Shown here: in pieces, positions 1 through 11,535 of the stretch | Layout: each line of letters starts with the position of its first letter | How positions within the stretch are numbered: position 1 is the stretch's first letter | Assembly: GCA_029204225.1 (NCBI GenBank) | Contig: CM055094.1 | Span: 19,338,702 to 19,402,701, forward strand | Source: Diphasiastrum complanatum | Taxonomy: Eukaryota > Streptophyta > Lycopodiopsida > Lycopodiales > Lycopodiaceae | Reading direction: 5' to 3' | DNA: 64,000 nt | The notes under the pieces: model-generated | The model's database searches: none | Told to the model about the DNA's origin: nothing | The model's input: the letters and a program-made list of their open reading frames with translations, nothing else | Translations under genes and position numbers: made by a program

Positions 1-587
1 ATATGCTGATATGTTGTCTTCCGATCTCCATGCTCGTCTTCTACGAAATCTTGGGTCGAAAGAAGGATCATTCTGGACTTGCTTTGGTGCTTGCTCAAGC
101 CTTTCATTCACGTGCGTATCTTTGAGGACTGGAGCTCTCCAACCGGTAGACGTCATTAATTCTGGCTGAGAAGAGCTCCCGATCAAATTAGATGTCGTCG
201 TTGGAACAGACTTGTTTTGCGTCCTACCAGAATCGAATTACTGATATCATGTGCCTCCAAATCTCTTTTGCATATAGATTTCGTAGTTTCTGATATTTTG
301 GCCAAACGGATTTTCTCAGCCGCCGATACTATGTTCATTTCTAGGTCCTGCTCCATCTTCCTAAGCCGATGTTGCATCAACAATCCTTTTCTGAGACTCT
401 TCAGCCTCCTGTAAATGACGAAAATAAGAGGCGAAATCAGAAGGACAGAGAACATCGATAATGCAGAGAGAGAGAGAGAGAGATATTCCATGCATTGCAT
501 TCTATTTGTACTATTTCGAGTTAGACGTTGAGGCATTGTAGTCATATGTATAGAGCATCCCATCCTTAAAGGAGAACTTGTGACCAT
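1..587 (-). pseudogene. Family A membrane-anchored ORF, 5' part, cut by window edge
   Basis: This is the N-terminal part of the unknown family A protein whose best copy is at 51801-53396. Reading leftward from 587 it has a short leader, a brief Leu-Ser run from a CT tract, one strongly hydrophobic segment (around FSVLLISPLIFVIY), then a basic, heptad-like stretch. Compared with the copy at 23659-25461, a 7-base deletion near 215-220 shifts the frame, so the reading frame stops at 183. The old frame can still be followed in 1-180 (WRAP and RRRRAWRSEDN motifs). The left edge of the window removes the rest. Function unknown. Homology to the other A copies is certain, coding status is not. Confidence 0.6.
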
Positions 588-599
588 TCTCTAGGTGAC

Positions 600-2110
600 T
601 TGAATAAGCCCGCTCTCCATTCATTTCAAAGTCAAGAATAATCCATGCCCCTTTCACACTCATAGCCATCTATACTATACACCCCCCCCCCCCCCCCCTT
701 ACAACAATCAAATTTTACTTGTCCAAGAATAGGAGAAAGATAACCATGAGAAAAGGTCACAATTGTATCACATTTTAGTTGCCCAAGACAAAGGTAGTGC
801 ATGAGAAATCAAGGCAACAGGAAAGGCACATTCACAGGTTTGTTTGAAGGGAGCTTTTCATGTCGCATAAGCACGAAGAGATGTGACGAAATAAAAGGTG
901 AAAGTAGATTAATATTGATGTGTGATGTCCCTTCGTGTGAATATTTTCTAGATCCAAACATCTAGTGTGTGGCTGTTAGGCTAGAGATAGCATGATATAT
1001 TAATCTCAACATCCATTGGAGCAAGCTTCCGATCCACTTGAACACAAAACTTACAAGACTATTTGCTTCATGATGTAAATGTGAATCCAACTTATCAACC
1101 ATTACATATAATTTGAGCACAAAAGGGGCCTTTCAAAAACATACCTTTTATTTTTTTTCTCAAAAGTTTCTTCCACATGGTCCAATCAAAACATTCAAAT
1201 TTGAAATCCACGTAACGTAGCTCCTTCAAATTGATTTTCTTTTCTTTTTAAAAGAACTGTAATTTTGCCTCGGGACAGCCCATAAATAAGCCATTTTATT
1301 TGTAGTATAGTATGCAACTCGGCAAAAAAACAGTGTAACTTTTGAATGGCAACTCAAATAGAGACGATTACGGTGCCATTAGAAAGCCCTCGACGAGAGC
1401 TTTTTCAACGACACCCAACATGACCCAGTTCCGAGCTACGGTGAAGAAGTTATGGCCAGTAAGGGAGTAGCATTATGGTGCATTTAAGAGTAAAGGATCA
1501 AGCAAATACTTATAAAACTGGTATATGGCAAGTTAGACACAATGATAAATTCATGAGAATAAGTTAGTGAAGCTCAAAAAGTCATTTGGAGTGAGATCTT
1601 GCCGAGTCCCAATTTGTTACCTTGCTATTTGTGAACTTGCCCCAAGATAAGGTGAAAAGAAACTTTTAATATTACGAATGACAACCACGAAGCTGTCATA
1701 GTTTCAATCAACATCGATATAATTAAAGAACAAAAATCATCACGTACATGGGAACATTACAAAAAATCACAATATCACGCTTTACAGCCATGCTGCCATG
1801 CATGCTTTTTAGGAAATGGAAACAAACTTTGATGGGAGAAGATTTGATGCTGGCACTTCCTTCTTCAGGCATGGAAATGAAATTCAGAAGCCTTGAAAAG
1901 CTATAACTTCAAAGGATCGATTTTCCATCTTTTAGTGGTGATCTATCATTCGCTATGACAGTGCTTGATTACTCCTTCACATCCTTGGACACCATCTACA
2001 TACATCCACCACGGATTCGGAGCGCCATCATCATCCATTTTCAAAAACCCTAAGCTGTCGAGATCTGCTACATTACACAAAAATCGTCACATCTAGCACG
2101 AGCCAAATGC
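600..2110. repeat. B block, non-coding repeat
   Basis: No convincing gene is seen. A C-run lies at about 681-698. The rest is AT-rich dispersed repeat. The 1380-1480 part (CCCTCGACGAGAGC, then CATGACCCAGTTCCGAGCT) recurs at 26260-26340 and 34640-34740, and inverted near 51120-51220. The 1490-1640 part is a diverged relative of the Z repeat. The 1750-2110 part recurs at 26620-26990 and 30460-30820, and inverted at 47120-47470, 50490-50850 and 51270-51610. The block always links family A to the C minisatellite. Confidence 0.6.
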
Positions 2111-2440
2111 TGAGGGGTAGTGCTCCTGGAGCTTGTCAAAATCCCACATTCAACACCGACTTGGGTTGAAAGCTCGCTACTAGTACGTTACTACGAAGAA
2201 ACATCATCGTTTCCACATCCTATCAGAAAGACATTGCTCCAAATTTTTCCACAAATTTCTACTCTCCATACACTGCCGAGCAATACTCTACATACACTAC
2301 TCATAGAGCCGAGCCCCCAAACTCTGCATTCCCTATGGACCGAGCTGAGCGTCCATACTCTGCATACAAAGTTGACCGAGACGAGTCCATCAAAAGTTGA
2401 CCGATCCGAAGCCCTCCATAGTTGACCAAGCCGAGACTCC
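2110..2440 (+). repeat. C-associated minisatellite (CCGAGC-rich)
   Basis: Short imperfect tandem repeats built on GACCGAGC and CCATACTCTGCAT motifs with a spacing of about 36-40 bp. They give the low-complexity THSLWTELSVHTLHT-like translations seen in several frames. The same array precedes every C gene copy and exists alone as C-prime at 5453-5830, 8165-8540 and 30825-31190. Both strands are open over about 100 codons only because the repeat lacks stops, so I do not call it a gene. Confidence 0.65.
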
Positions 2441-2495
2441 ACTTTTCTGTTACCAGAGCCGGACCTTCAACAGAGTCCTCAGTCGAGTCCAGAAC

Positions 2496-3235
2496 ATGTC
2501 TGCCACAACATCTTCCAGTTTTGATGACCCAACTCTAGACAGAATTGACATCACCATGGAAAGCCTTGATATCTATGAAATGAACACTTGGTACCAGGAG
2601 GCACACTAGTTCCTAAGCCACATAGAGTTCCAACTTCCTCTTTTGATCAGTGGCTATCAGAGCCCATTTTGATTGCATATTGCTTATAACCCCACCGACA
2701 GATTTTTCAGTTCATGTTACCTCCTAACCAAAATTTTGTTTATATTATCCCTATTTCTGGAGCTGACCTCAATACATTTGGCTTCCCTAGGGGACCAAAC
2801 ACAGTTAGTAGGACCCTCAAAAAAATTGAATCCATAGCATACTTCAAATACATAGACCCCTCAGCGGACAAATGGAAAAAAAAGATGGTTACCGTATTGA
2901 GGTCATAATTGATAAGCCCTTAGGTCCTCCATGTGCCTATCTAGCGAAATATACACAACGCTATAGGTCCAAGGTCACGCGTATCCCCATGAAACTATTC
3001 CACATGATGGCTGATTCTAGACTACACAATGAGAAGCTTTATGACTGGGCCCAATTTGCTTCCAACTGCCTCCATGACTATATCAAGAACAAGCAAACTT
3101 CCACGTTACTAGGCTATCTTCTGATAGATGTCACTTTGCAGCAGTTGAGCCACCGACCTCGAGTTCGAGACCAGTTGATACTAGCAGATAGAAGCTTGGG
3201 AGACTCCCTCGGAACCAGCGATCCACTATTCTCAC
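2496..3235 (+). pseudogene. C gene (unknown), truncated and frameshifted copy
   Basis: Decayed copy of unknown gene C. An opening part (MSATTSSSFDD, then ITMESLDIYEMNTWYQEAH) ends at a stop at 2607 that occurs in all copies where I looked. A second part starts at MLPPNQNFVYIIP (2714) and runs into a frameshift at an A-run near 2876-2884. A third part (DGYRIEVI to QQLSHRPRVRD) ends near 3220, where it joins antisense copia sequence. The frame changes can be patched by eye using other copies, which shows one former protein. No family is recognised. The domain looks globular, with no obvious membrane segment. Confidence 0.55.
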
Positions 3236-3251
3236 CTTGAGTGTGAGGCTT

Positions 3252-4640
3252 CTACTGTTGCTGCTGCACTTGATTCTTGCCCTTGGAATAGTCTTTCTTC
3301 TTGGTGTAGAGGGCCATGGATTTGTCTTTGATGGACAGGCCGTTGGTCTTTCTTCGCATTTCTTCCTGAAGAAGATGAACGATCACCTTTTGAAGAGTGA
3401 GGTCGGGTTGTGTGGAGATCATCACCCCTTTAGCAATGATCTTGTCGTCCTTCTTGATGCTACATGTATTTGTGGCAAACTCCACAATCAAACGATTGTC
3501 AAGCAATTGCCCTACACTAAGCAAGTTCTTAGTGATACTGCAAATGTAAAGCACTCCATCAATCTTGATCTTCCTTGAAGATCCCAAGCATAAAGGTATG
3601 GATCCTATTCCTTCTATCTTATAAGCATAATTATTTGCTGTAAAAATTCACGTGATAGGTCCTTCATAGGTAGATAAGGTTGAAAAATACTCCCTCTTAC
3701 TTGTCATGTGGGAGGTAGCCCCACTATCTATCCACCAAGGGTCTTCACCTCTTATGCTTGAAGATGAGAAACTTGACATCATGACGAAATCTTCATGAGA
3801 GCTCTCCTCTTCCTCTTGACCAAGGTTTTCTTGACTTTGAGTTTGCTTCTTCATGAAGCACTTTGAGGCCTAGTGCCCCGTCTTGCCACAAAAGTAGCAT
3901 TTGATCTTCGACGTATCCTTCTTTGGCTTGCTCGAGCTTTGACTTGGTTCTTCTTGAATGCAACACCTTTGCCTTTGTATTTTCTCTTCATCTTGATGAA
4001 AAGAGCCTTGTCATCTCCATCATTGAGGGAGAGCTTCTCCATCCTTGACTTGATGTGAGTTCTCCTACTCTCCTCGACCATGAGGAATCCTTGGAGATCT
4101 TCAAGTGAAGTCAACTTGCCCATGATTGCATAGCCTTGCACCAAGTTAGCAAAATCCATACTTAAAACCATTCAAGATTGGTTGAACAAGTTCACTTTCC
4201 TTAATGGAATCTCCTATGTAAGCAAGCTCTTTGTTTAAGTCCTTGACTCTCAGCACATATGGATTTGATTCTTCAAGGATATCATCCTTGAAGTATTCTT
4301 GGATTCATATATCTTTTGAAGAGTTTCCCATGATTCTTGAGCCAAGATGCAAGCACCTACCTCCTTAAGAAGCTCATGAGCCACATTCATTTTATACAAT
4401 GGAGAGCAACCTTGCACCTCCTTTTGTATTTTGTAGCTTCTTGAGGGTGAATAGGCTCATCCTCTTCACCACTCACTATATCCATTAGATCTTGTAAAAT
4501 AATGATTGATTCCATTCTTAGCTTCCAAATTGAATAATTAGAAGCATTCAATCTATCATGTGAATCCAAAAGATATGCATTCATTGATCTCGACTTCCTC
4601 CTCCTTGATATCGACTTCACAAGGATATAGGATTCACCTA
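3252..4640 (-). pseudogene. Ty1/copia gag-protease fragment, fused to a second copia gag piece
   Basis: Reads right to left. From 4620 there is a copia gag start (LNASNYSIWKLRMES, the UBN2-type gag fold), then gag helices ending LNGLSMDFANLVQG in other copies, a CCHC zinc knuckle near 3865-3910 (C-x2-C-x4-H-x4-C, partly broken here), and at 3854-3648 the protease segment with DPWWIDSGATSHMT, where DSG is the catalytic triad. Then LLSVGQLL at 3587-3400 is the pre-integrase region. After KIIAKG the frame passes into QEEMRRKTNGLSIKDKS, which resembles the end of a different copia gag. Several frameshifts and stops; integrase, RT and RNase H are absent. A dead retrotransposon relic. Confidence 0.85.
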
Positions 4641-5450
4641 ACCTGAACCAAAAGGGATCATATGCACATAAATATGCCTCTTCAAATCATTCCTACAAGA
4701 TCAGTTGAATCATCATGCAATAATCAATCCAAATATCTCACAAATCAAGCAAAATTGAACACAATCTTGACTAGAATTGCATTCACTTGATGAGCACTTG
4801 TCAAAAACTTTGGGCTGACCCTAAAATTTAATTTCTAAGATCTCAATAAGTCTAAGAACTAACTATTATAGTACCAAAGATAAGGATCTACCTTCCTTTT
4901 GATTGATTGAAAACTACGTGGCAGACCTGCATGGTAGACGTATGTCCCTTTTTGTGAATATTTTCTGGATCCAAACATCTAGTGTGTGGCTATTAGGCTA
5001 GAGATAGCATGATATATTAATCTCAACATCAATTGGAGCGAGCTTCCGATCCACTTGACATGAAATTTATAAGACTATATGCTTCATGATGTAAATGTGA
5101 ATCCAACTTATCAACAATGTGATTCCCTAGTGCACAATGTATCACTATCATCACGTGGCAGAAAGTGATTCACTTTTGTGCATATGTTCCATAGAGATGT
5201 GAGACACTTTACCTACCATAGGCTTGAAAAAATTGGAAGGTAAAGATAGGGATCTACCTTCCTTTTGATTGATTGATTTAGTGGTGATCTATTATTTGCT
5301 ACGACCATGCTTGATTACTCCTTCGCATCCTTGGACACCATCTACATACATCCACCATGGATCCAGAGTGCCATCATCATCCATTTTCAAAAACCCTAAG
5401 CTGCCGAGATCTGCTACAATACACAAAAATCGTCACATCTAGCACGAGCC
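4640..5450. other. Copia leader/LTR-like sequence and spacer
   Basis: No gene. 4640-4960 is the antisense of the sequence upstream of copia gag at 48780-49120 and 59800-60130, so it is probably the untranslated leader and part of a 5' LTR, though no LTR ends can be fixed. 4940-5260 contains a repeat with the word GGATCCAAACATCTAGTG that also lies at 945-1090, 25800-25980 and 29540-29740. 5270-5450 is the end of the B block leading into C-prime. Confidence 0.5.
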
Positions 5451-5452
5451 AA

Positions 5453-5830
5453 GTGCTGAGGGGTAGTGCTACTGGAGCTTGTCAAAACGACACAATCAAC
5501 ACCGATTTGGGTTGAAAGCTCTCTACTAGTACGTTATCGCGAAGAAACATCATCGTTTGCACATCCTATCAGAGCGACATTGCTCCAAATTTTTCCACAA
5601 ATTTCTAGTCTCCATACACTGCCGAGCAATACTCTACATACACTGCTCATAGAGCCGAGCCCCCATACTCTGCAATCACCGTGGACCGAGCCGAGCGTCC
5701 ATACTATGCATTCACTGTGGACCAAGTTGAGCGTCGATACTCTGCATACAAAGTTGACTGAGCCGAGTCCATCAAAAGTCGACTGATCCGAAGCCCTCCA
5801 CAGTCGATCGAGCTGAGAATCCACTTGTAA
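5453..5830 (+). repeat. C-prime minisatellite
   Basis: Same CCGAGC-rich array as at 2110-2440, here with one extra repeat unit. It ends abruptly at about 5826 where gypsy sequence begins. The identical junction recurs at about 8538 and 31190, and inverted at 63885. Confidence 0.65.
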
Positions 5831-5831
5831 A

Positions 5832-6135
5832 TAGATTTTAAAAACCATACTATGGTATTTAAAGATAAGTTTGACCAGATAGTCTCTATTTATGGGGAGA
5901 CTAATGTACTCCCGTCATCGATGGTTTGCTCGGCGGAAGTTATGGAACAACTACATGATTCTAAGTATGAGCTTTTTCATCTTGTTTTGACATCTCATAT
6001 GCATTGTGATGTGAATGATGATGTGAATGTGTTAACATGCTTTAACACCAAAAATTAGCATCAAGAACAACTTTTAATGCAAGATTTAAAACAAGAGTTC
6101 AATGATGTTTTTCCTAAATAGCTAAGATTTTCTGA
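5832..6135 (+). pseudogene. Ty3/gypsy fragment between protease and RT
   Basis: Short piece of a gypsy polyprotein. It starts inside the DWF...DFKNHTIVFK region that follows retropepsin in gypsy elements; here only NHTMVFKDKFDQIV onward remains. It runs to a stop at 6056 and resumes with QDLKQEFNDVFPK, the DVFP box that usually precedes the gypsy reverse transcriptase. RT itself is absent. The fuller version is at 11796-12760 and, inverted, at 41457-42410. Non-functional relic. Confidence 0.65.
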
Positions 6136-7120
6136 GGTACATACTTCTAATTATATTGCAGTCCGTTGTTAGCACATAATCAAATTTTTCTGAAATGAAA
6201 TCTTTGAAATGTTTTAGAAAAGAGCAAGAACATAAAGATAGATTTTCAATTTCAAAATTGCAGAAAACATCAAACAGAAAGTACTATTCACTTTTGATGT
6301 TAGGTAAGTATGACCAAGCAAACACAATATCATGGAAGGACTTGTGTATATAAGGCCAAAGATCTGTAATAAAATACAAGTGTAAAAGTGTCTTACATGA
6401 ACGGTCTCAAATATTCTATTATAGTAGCGTAAATGTAAAAATATCTTTGTCTTGTCCTTGTGCGTGCTGAGTTGTAGTCGATCCACCGTATTCCTAGTGA
6501 GAGTTCTTCTATGCAGATCCTCAACATCCTGCGAGCCAGTTAATCCCTGTAAAAGTTTAGTCTTTTAGCCGGTAAGTCTTCTTTTGCACCACTCCCTTGT
6601 CCTTTCTTTCCTTTATATCATGTATACTTCTTTCTTTTTCCCATATTTTGTCCAGAAACCACCGAACTAGGGTTGTTTAGGTTGAAAGAACCATGCCTTT
6701 CATTTGAGTTTTGGAAGAATTTATCTTGGACAGCGAAAAAATATGGTCTTTTGAGGAGGCGTTCAATCTCTCTGATGTTTTCAGCATCTCCTAAGTTGGC
6801 AAGGAGTTTAGCAGAAGGGTTTACAACAAATCAATCATGTGCTGGTGTAAAAAGAGAAAAGTAGGTGTGACTTGACAACATCTCTGGCGAGCTTGTGTAG
6901 CCAAAGAAAAAAGCCATTCATCTGATTTTGGAAGAATGCACTAGGGAAGAATTTACTAAGATTGTTCATCACGAAACACGATGACCCAAAAAAAAAAATG
7001 ACATGGAGACCCATTTTTGTTTTGTCGCTTTTTTTTTTAATTTTATAAAAAAAATATCCATATTTAAAATGCTTCAAATAAAGATATTGTAATGCTAAAA
7101 AAAATGTTGTATTTCGCAAG
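6136..7120. other. Gypsy-linked non-coding block
   Basis: A conserved block that follows the gypsy fragment in every copy (8848-9830, 12740-13740, 31480-32370 and, inverted, 41040-41400 and 62640-63640). It contains a minus-strand open stretch of 90 codons with hydrophobic content (6214-6486) and a plus-strand stretch of 63 codons (6673-6864), each kept open in several copies. No family, start context or splice signal is clear, so I leave them unannotated as genes. Confidence 0.45.
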
Positions 7121-7860
7121 AAAATTAATCAACCTACTAAAATTTTGTTAATAGATTTTTGTTAATAATTGCAAATTAGCTTATTTGAAATAATAATACT
7201 ATTCAAAATAAAATCATTGGACACAACCATTAGAAAAACTTAAAAAAACCTTTTTGCTTATTAAAACAAAAGTTTTCAATGTTGTTTTAAAAATTTTAAA
7301 AGTGTTTTAAATTACAATTCTTGTATCAAGGAAAATATTTTTTAAATTATGACAAAATTTTAATCAGTATTTAAATCTTTACTTATATTTAAACATTAAA
7401 TGATTGCAAATGAAATTATTTCTACAAACTTCTTATATAAACACAATGAAAAATTAAAATATTAAGAAACTTCCGGAAAATTTAATACTCCCGGAAATCA
7501 TCAAGATCATTTACATTTTTTGTTTTTTTGAAGGAGCCATTGTAGTGTCAATTGGCACCTCTTCCCCAATTTCCTTGACAACTGTAACCACATTTATCCT
7601 GAACTAGGACATCAGCAAACTCCCCTTTATCACCCACTTTTCCACTAGTAGGGGGTTGGGGTTCTTTTTGATAAAAATACAGCAAAATAAACCCATTTGA
7701 TTCTAGAAATGATGGAGAAAGCACCTACTTAAAATCCAAACAAGATCTAGAAGCTAGATTACTAATCAATGTATTGATTCCTAGTTTATCTTGGCTTGAA
7801 CTCCATGAATTATCTCCAAAACTTTTCACACATGTGGATGTACAGCTTGTTGTTGCCTGC
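7000..7860. other. Very AT-rich stretch and E tail
   Basis: 7000-7465 is dominated by A and T runs with no gene. 7500-7860 (E tail, beginning near CTCCCGGAAATCATC) recurs at 10340-10720 and inverted at 61690-62090. It could be part of an LTR or a transposon end, but no paired ends were found. Confidence 0.45.
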
Positions 7861-8164
7861 ATATTGTACCTGCAACTCCAATCTCATTCAATGATCATAA
7901 AAAATCATAAGCCAATAGCGTTCATCAGTCAAATCATAGACTCAAACTAGTCAAGAAGGAAAATCTCAATTTTGCTCATAATTGGATGGAAATCCCATCA
8001 CATATTTATACATGTAGAGCTCGAATTTGAGCGTATTACAGCTTCTATGTAATCATCACAACCTAACCCTAACATCCAACCTAAAGATCCAATTGATCCA
8101 CCCTATTTAGGGTCGATACCTCAAGATCCAAAAACAATGCAAAAACCATCTACATACAAGCCAA

Positions 8165-8540
8165 GTGTTGAGGGGTAGTGCTACTGGAGCTTGTCAAAAC
8201 GACACATTCAACACCGATTTGGGTTGAAAGCTCTCTACTAGTACGTTATCGCGAAGAAACATCATCGTTTCTACATCCTATCAGAGCGAAATTGCTCCAA
8301 ATTTTTCCACAAATTTCTAGTCTCCATACACTACCGAGCAATACTCTACATACACTGCTCATAGAGCCGAGCCCCCATACTCTGCAATCACCGTGGACCG
8401 AGCCGAGCGTCCATACTATGCATTCACTGTGGACCAAGTTGAGCGTCGATACTCTGCATACAAAGTTGACTGAGCCGAGTCCATCAAAAGTCGACTGATC
8501 CGAAGCCCTCCACAGTCGATCGAGCCGAGAATCCACTTGT
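8165..8540 (+). repeat. C-prime minisatellite, second direct copy
   Basis: Copy of 5453-5830 with a handful of substitutions and the same junction to gypsy sequence at about 8538. Confidence 0.65.
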
Positions 8541-8543
8541 AAA

Positions 8544-8850
8544 TAGATTTTAAAAACCATACTATGGTATTTAAAGATAAGTTTGACCAGATAGTCTCTA
8601 TTTATGGGGAGACTAATGTACTCCCGTCATCGATGGTTTGCTCGGCGGAAGTTATGGAACAACTACATGATTCTAAGTATGAGCTTTTTCATCTTGTTTT
8701 GACATCTCATATGCATTGTGATGTGAATGATGATGTGAATGTGTTAACATGCTTTGACACCAAAAATTAGCATCAAGAACAACTTTTAATGCAAGATTTA
8801 AAACAAGATTTCAATGATGTTTTTCCTAAATAGCTAAGATTTTCTGAGGT
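8544..8850 (+). pseudogene. Ty3/gypsy fragment, second direct copy
   Basis: Same content as 5832-6135: post-protease segment, stop after FDTKN at 8768, then the DVFP box. The only coding differences seen from the first copy are isolated substitutions, consistent with a fairly recent direct duplication. Confidence 0.6.
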
Positions 8851-10720
8851 ACATACTTCTAATTATATTGCAGTCCGTTGTTAGCACATAATCAAATTTT
8901 TCTGAAATGAAAACTTTGAAATGGTTTAGAAAAGAGCAAGAACATAAAGATAGATTTTCAATTTCAAAATTGCAGAAAACATCAAACAGAAAGTACTATT
9001 CACTTTTGATGTTAGGTAAGTATGACCAAGCAAATACAATATCATGGAAGGACTTGTGTATATAAGGCCAACGATCTGTAATAAAATACAAGTGTAAAAG
9101 TGTCTCACATGAATGGTCTCAAACATTCTATTACAGTAGCGTAAATGTAAAAATGTCTTTGCCTTGTCCTTATGCGTGCTGAGCTGTAGTCGATCCACCG
9201 TATTCCTAGTGAGAGTTCTTCTATGCAGATCCTCAACATCCTGCGAGCCAGTGAATCCCTGTAAAAGTTTAGTCTTTTAGCCGGTAAGTCTTCTTTTACA
9301 CCACTCCCTTGTCCTTTCTTTCCTTTATATCATGTATACTTCTTTCTTTTTCCCATATTTTGTCCAGAAACCACCGAACTAGGGTTGTTTAGGTTGAAAG
9401 AACCATGTCTTGCATTTGAGTTTTGGAAGAATTTATCTTGGACAGCGAAAAAATCTGGTCTTTTGAGGAGGCGTTCAATCTCTCTGATGTTTTCAGCATC
9501 TCCTAAGTTGGCAAGGAGTTTAGCAGAAGGGTTTGCAGCAAATCAATCATGTGCTGGCGTAAAAAGAGAAAAGTAGGTGTGACTTGACAACATCTCTGGC
9601 GAGCTTGTGTAGCCAAAGAAAAAAGCCATTCATCTGATTTTGGAAGAATGCACTAGGGAAGAATTTACTAAGATTGTTCATCATGAAACACGATTACCCA
9701 AAAAAAAGAAATGACATGGAGACCCATTTTTTTTTAATTTTATAAAAAAAATATCCATATTTAAAATGCTTCAAATAAAGATATTGTAATGTTAAAAAAA
9801 ATGTTGTATTTTGCAAGAAAATTAATCAACCTACTAAAATTTTGTTAATAGATTTTTGTTAATAATTGCAAATTAGCTTATATGAAATAATAATACTATT
9901 CAAAATAAAATCATTGGACACAACCATTAGAATAACTAAAAAAAACCTTTTTGCTTATTAAAACAAAAGTTTTCAATGTTTTTTAAAAATTTTAAAAGTG
10001 TTTTAAATTACAATTCTTGTATCAAGGAAAATATTTTTTAAATTATGACAAAATTTTAATCAGTATTTAAATCTTTACTTATATTTAAACATTAAATGAT
10101 TGCAAATGAAATTATTTCTACAAACTTCTTATATAAACACAACGAAAAATTAAAATATTAAAAACTTGACAGTTCGTTGCAATTTTTGTTTTGCTAATAT
10201 TTAAATCATGAAAAAACTGCTAAATCTATATTTTTAATACAAACAAATTTAAAAACATTAAATTAATCAAAAAGATTTCCATACACAATATTTCAAGAAA
10301 TATAAACGCAATTGTTTCTAAAATAAAAGAGAATTTATTACTCCCGGAAATCATCAAGATCATTTACATTTTTTGTTTTTTTGAAGGAGCCATTGCAGTG
10401 TCAATTGGCACCTCTTCCCCAATTTCCTTGACAATTGTAACCAGATTTATCCTGAACTAGGACATCAGCAAACTCCCCTTTATCACCCACTTTTCCACTA
10501 GTAGGAGGTTGGGGTTCTTTTTGATAAAAATACAGCAAAATAAATCCATTTGATTCTAGAAATGATGGAGAAAGCACCTACTTAAAATCCAAACAAGTTC
10601 TAGAAGCTAGATTACTAATCAATGTATTGATTCCTAGTTTATCTTGGCTTGAACTCTATGAATTATCTCCAAAACTTTTCACACATGTGGATGTACGGCT
10701 TGCTGCTGCCTGCATCCAAT
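8851..10720. other. Gypsy-linked block, AT-rich stretch and E tail, second copy
   Basis: Repeat of 6136-7860. The AT-rich part is longer here (about 10155-10325 added). The added segment is also present inverted at about 62110-62280, so the first copy has probably lost it. No gene seen. Confidence 0.5.
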
Positions 10721-10724
10721 GATT

Positions 10725-11290
10725 TTAAATGGGTTTCGAAAAATACAGGTTAATATGAATGGAGTACTGTAGACCGCAAGAATACCTTATGCATTTGGAA
10801 TTTCTATTTGATAGACAATTGCATTATCAGACTTGGGGATCATACTTGGCGATAGGTTGGGGGAATACCAATGGGTTTTTCATATTCACCAATGTCTTGT
10901 AATTGGTACCGTTCTTTTTTTAAATTGCAGTTTATTAAAAGGCTTGCAAGATTAGGGAAAATTAAATTTATAAAAAATATTCGTTCAGGTACATTGACGA
11001 TATATGCTTTATCAATAATCATACGGTTGGACATTTCCCAGACAAGACTCAACCAAGAACACCTGACAATCCTTTTTGGATCTATCCCCTGGAATACCTT
11101 GAGATAGACGGAAACGACAACACATGTAATTTGGTGAACTTTCCGAATATTACAATTACCTTTAACCCAATTACCGGTTGTACACATCTGTCCAAATATG
11201 ATAAAAGGGGAGACCTTCCTTTTCTCTTTTTGCAATATATACACCTTGCCTCATATAGACCCGTGTTTAACTCATATAATAGATGTGTGG
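10725..11290 (+). pseudogene. Penelope-like reverse transcriptase fragment
   Basis: Degenerate copy of the reverse transcriptase at 42895-43523. Shared parts, spread over shifting frames, are FKWVSKNTG, CIWNSYLIDNCIIRLGDHTW, IPMGFSYSP (RT motif 4/B), and the region of the YIDD box, which is damaged near 10970-11000. The C-terminal part is better kept here: WIYPLEYLEIDGNDN, then FNPITGCTHLSKYDKRGDLPF up to about 11265. That order (YIDD, then IYP-LEI, then YDKR-F) is the arrangement I know from Penelope-like RTs. No GIY-YIG nuclease is visible. At least two frameshifts make it dead. Confidence 0.65.
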
Positions 11291-11535
11291 TAACTTGGGG
11301 TAGCTTGATATGTATCTAGGCAACTAATAAAACAACAACACACCTCTGGATGGCTTCACAAGCTTCTCTAACTCATTCTTATGATACTATCATTATGTCT
11401 AACTTTCCAGATACTAGATGCAAGAGTATTTGACAGATTCCTAATTCTTTACTCTCCAAGTGTTGTTTGTAGCTCATCGTAGATGCTTTGAGAATAATAT
11501 TACTAGTTATATTAATTGGGGGGGGGGGGGGGGAT
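11285..11535 (+). repeat. Z repeat with terminal G-run
   Basis: About 250-bp repeat starting near GTAACTTGGGGTAGCTTGAT and ending TTATATTAATT followed by about 15 G. Copies: 33520-33757 and 54160-54415 (plus), 22785-23060 and 42645-42890 (minus), with partial copies adjoining. In this copy it abuts the Penelope-like RT directly. It could be a short retroelement or LTR piece; no target-site duplication could be established. Confidence 0.55.

Larger units (their letters stand above)
5453..10720 (+). repeat. Two direct copies of C-prime + gypsy + E block, about 2.7 kb apart
   Basis: 5453-7860 and 8165-10720 are near-identical direct copies; 5466 aligns with 8178 and 5852 with 8564, an offset of 2712. 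The copies differ by point changes and by a segment of about 170 bp present at about 10155-10325 and missing at about 7465. 7860-8160 separates them and matches 61440-61740 inverted. Each copy reads C minisatellite, gypsy fragment, a block with LTR-like AT-rich DNA, then the E tail. Confidence 0.85.

Noticed and set aside
2120..2425. 101-codon frames on both strands over the C minisatellite
   Set aside because: Both strands are open because of the CCGAGC repeat; no non-repeat conservation.
3237..3578. Plus-strand frame with a signal-peptide-like Leu-rich start (also 28104-28445)
   Set aside because: It is the antisense of the copia pre-integrase and gag tail, which has clear protein homology on the minus strand.
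6214..6486. 90-codon hydrophobic minus-strand frame repeated at 8926-9198, 12845-13165 and 63251-63523
   Set aside because: Kept open in several copies but also broken in others (31483-31888, 41110-41301); no family and no upstream start context, so too weak for a gene call.
10840..11244. Minus-strand 134-codon frame
   Set aside because: Antisense shadow of the Penelope-like RT fragment.
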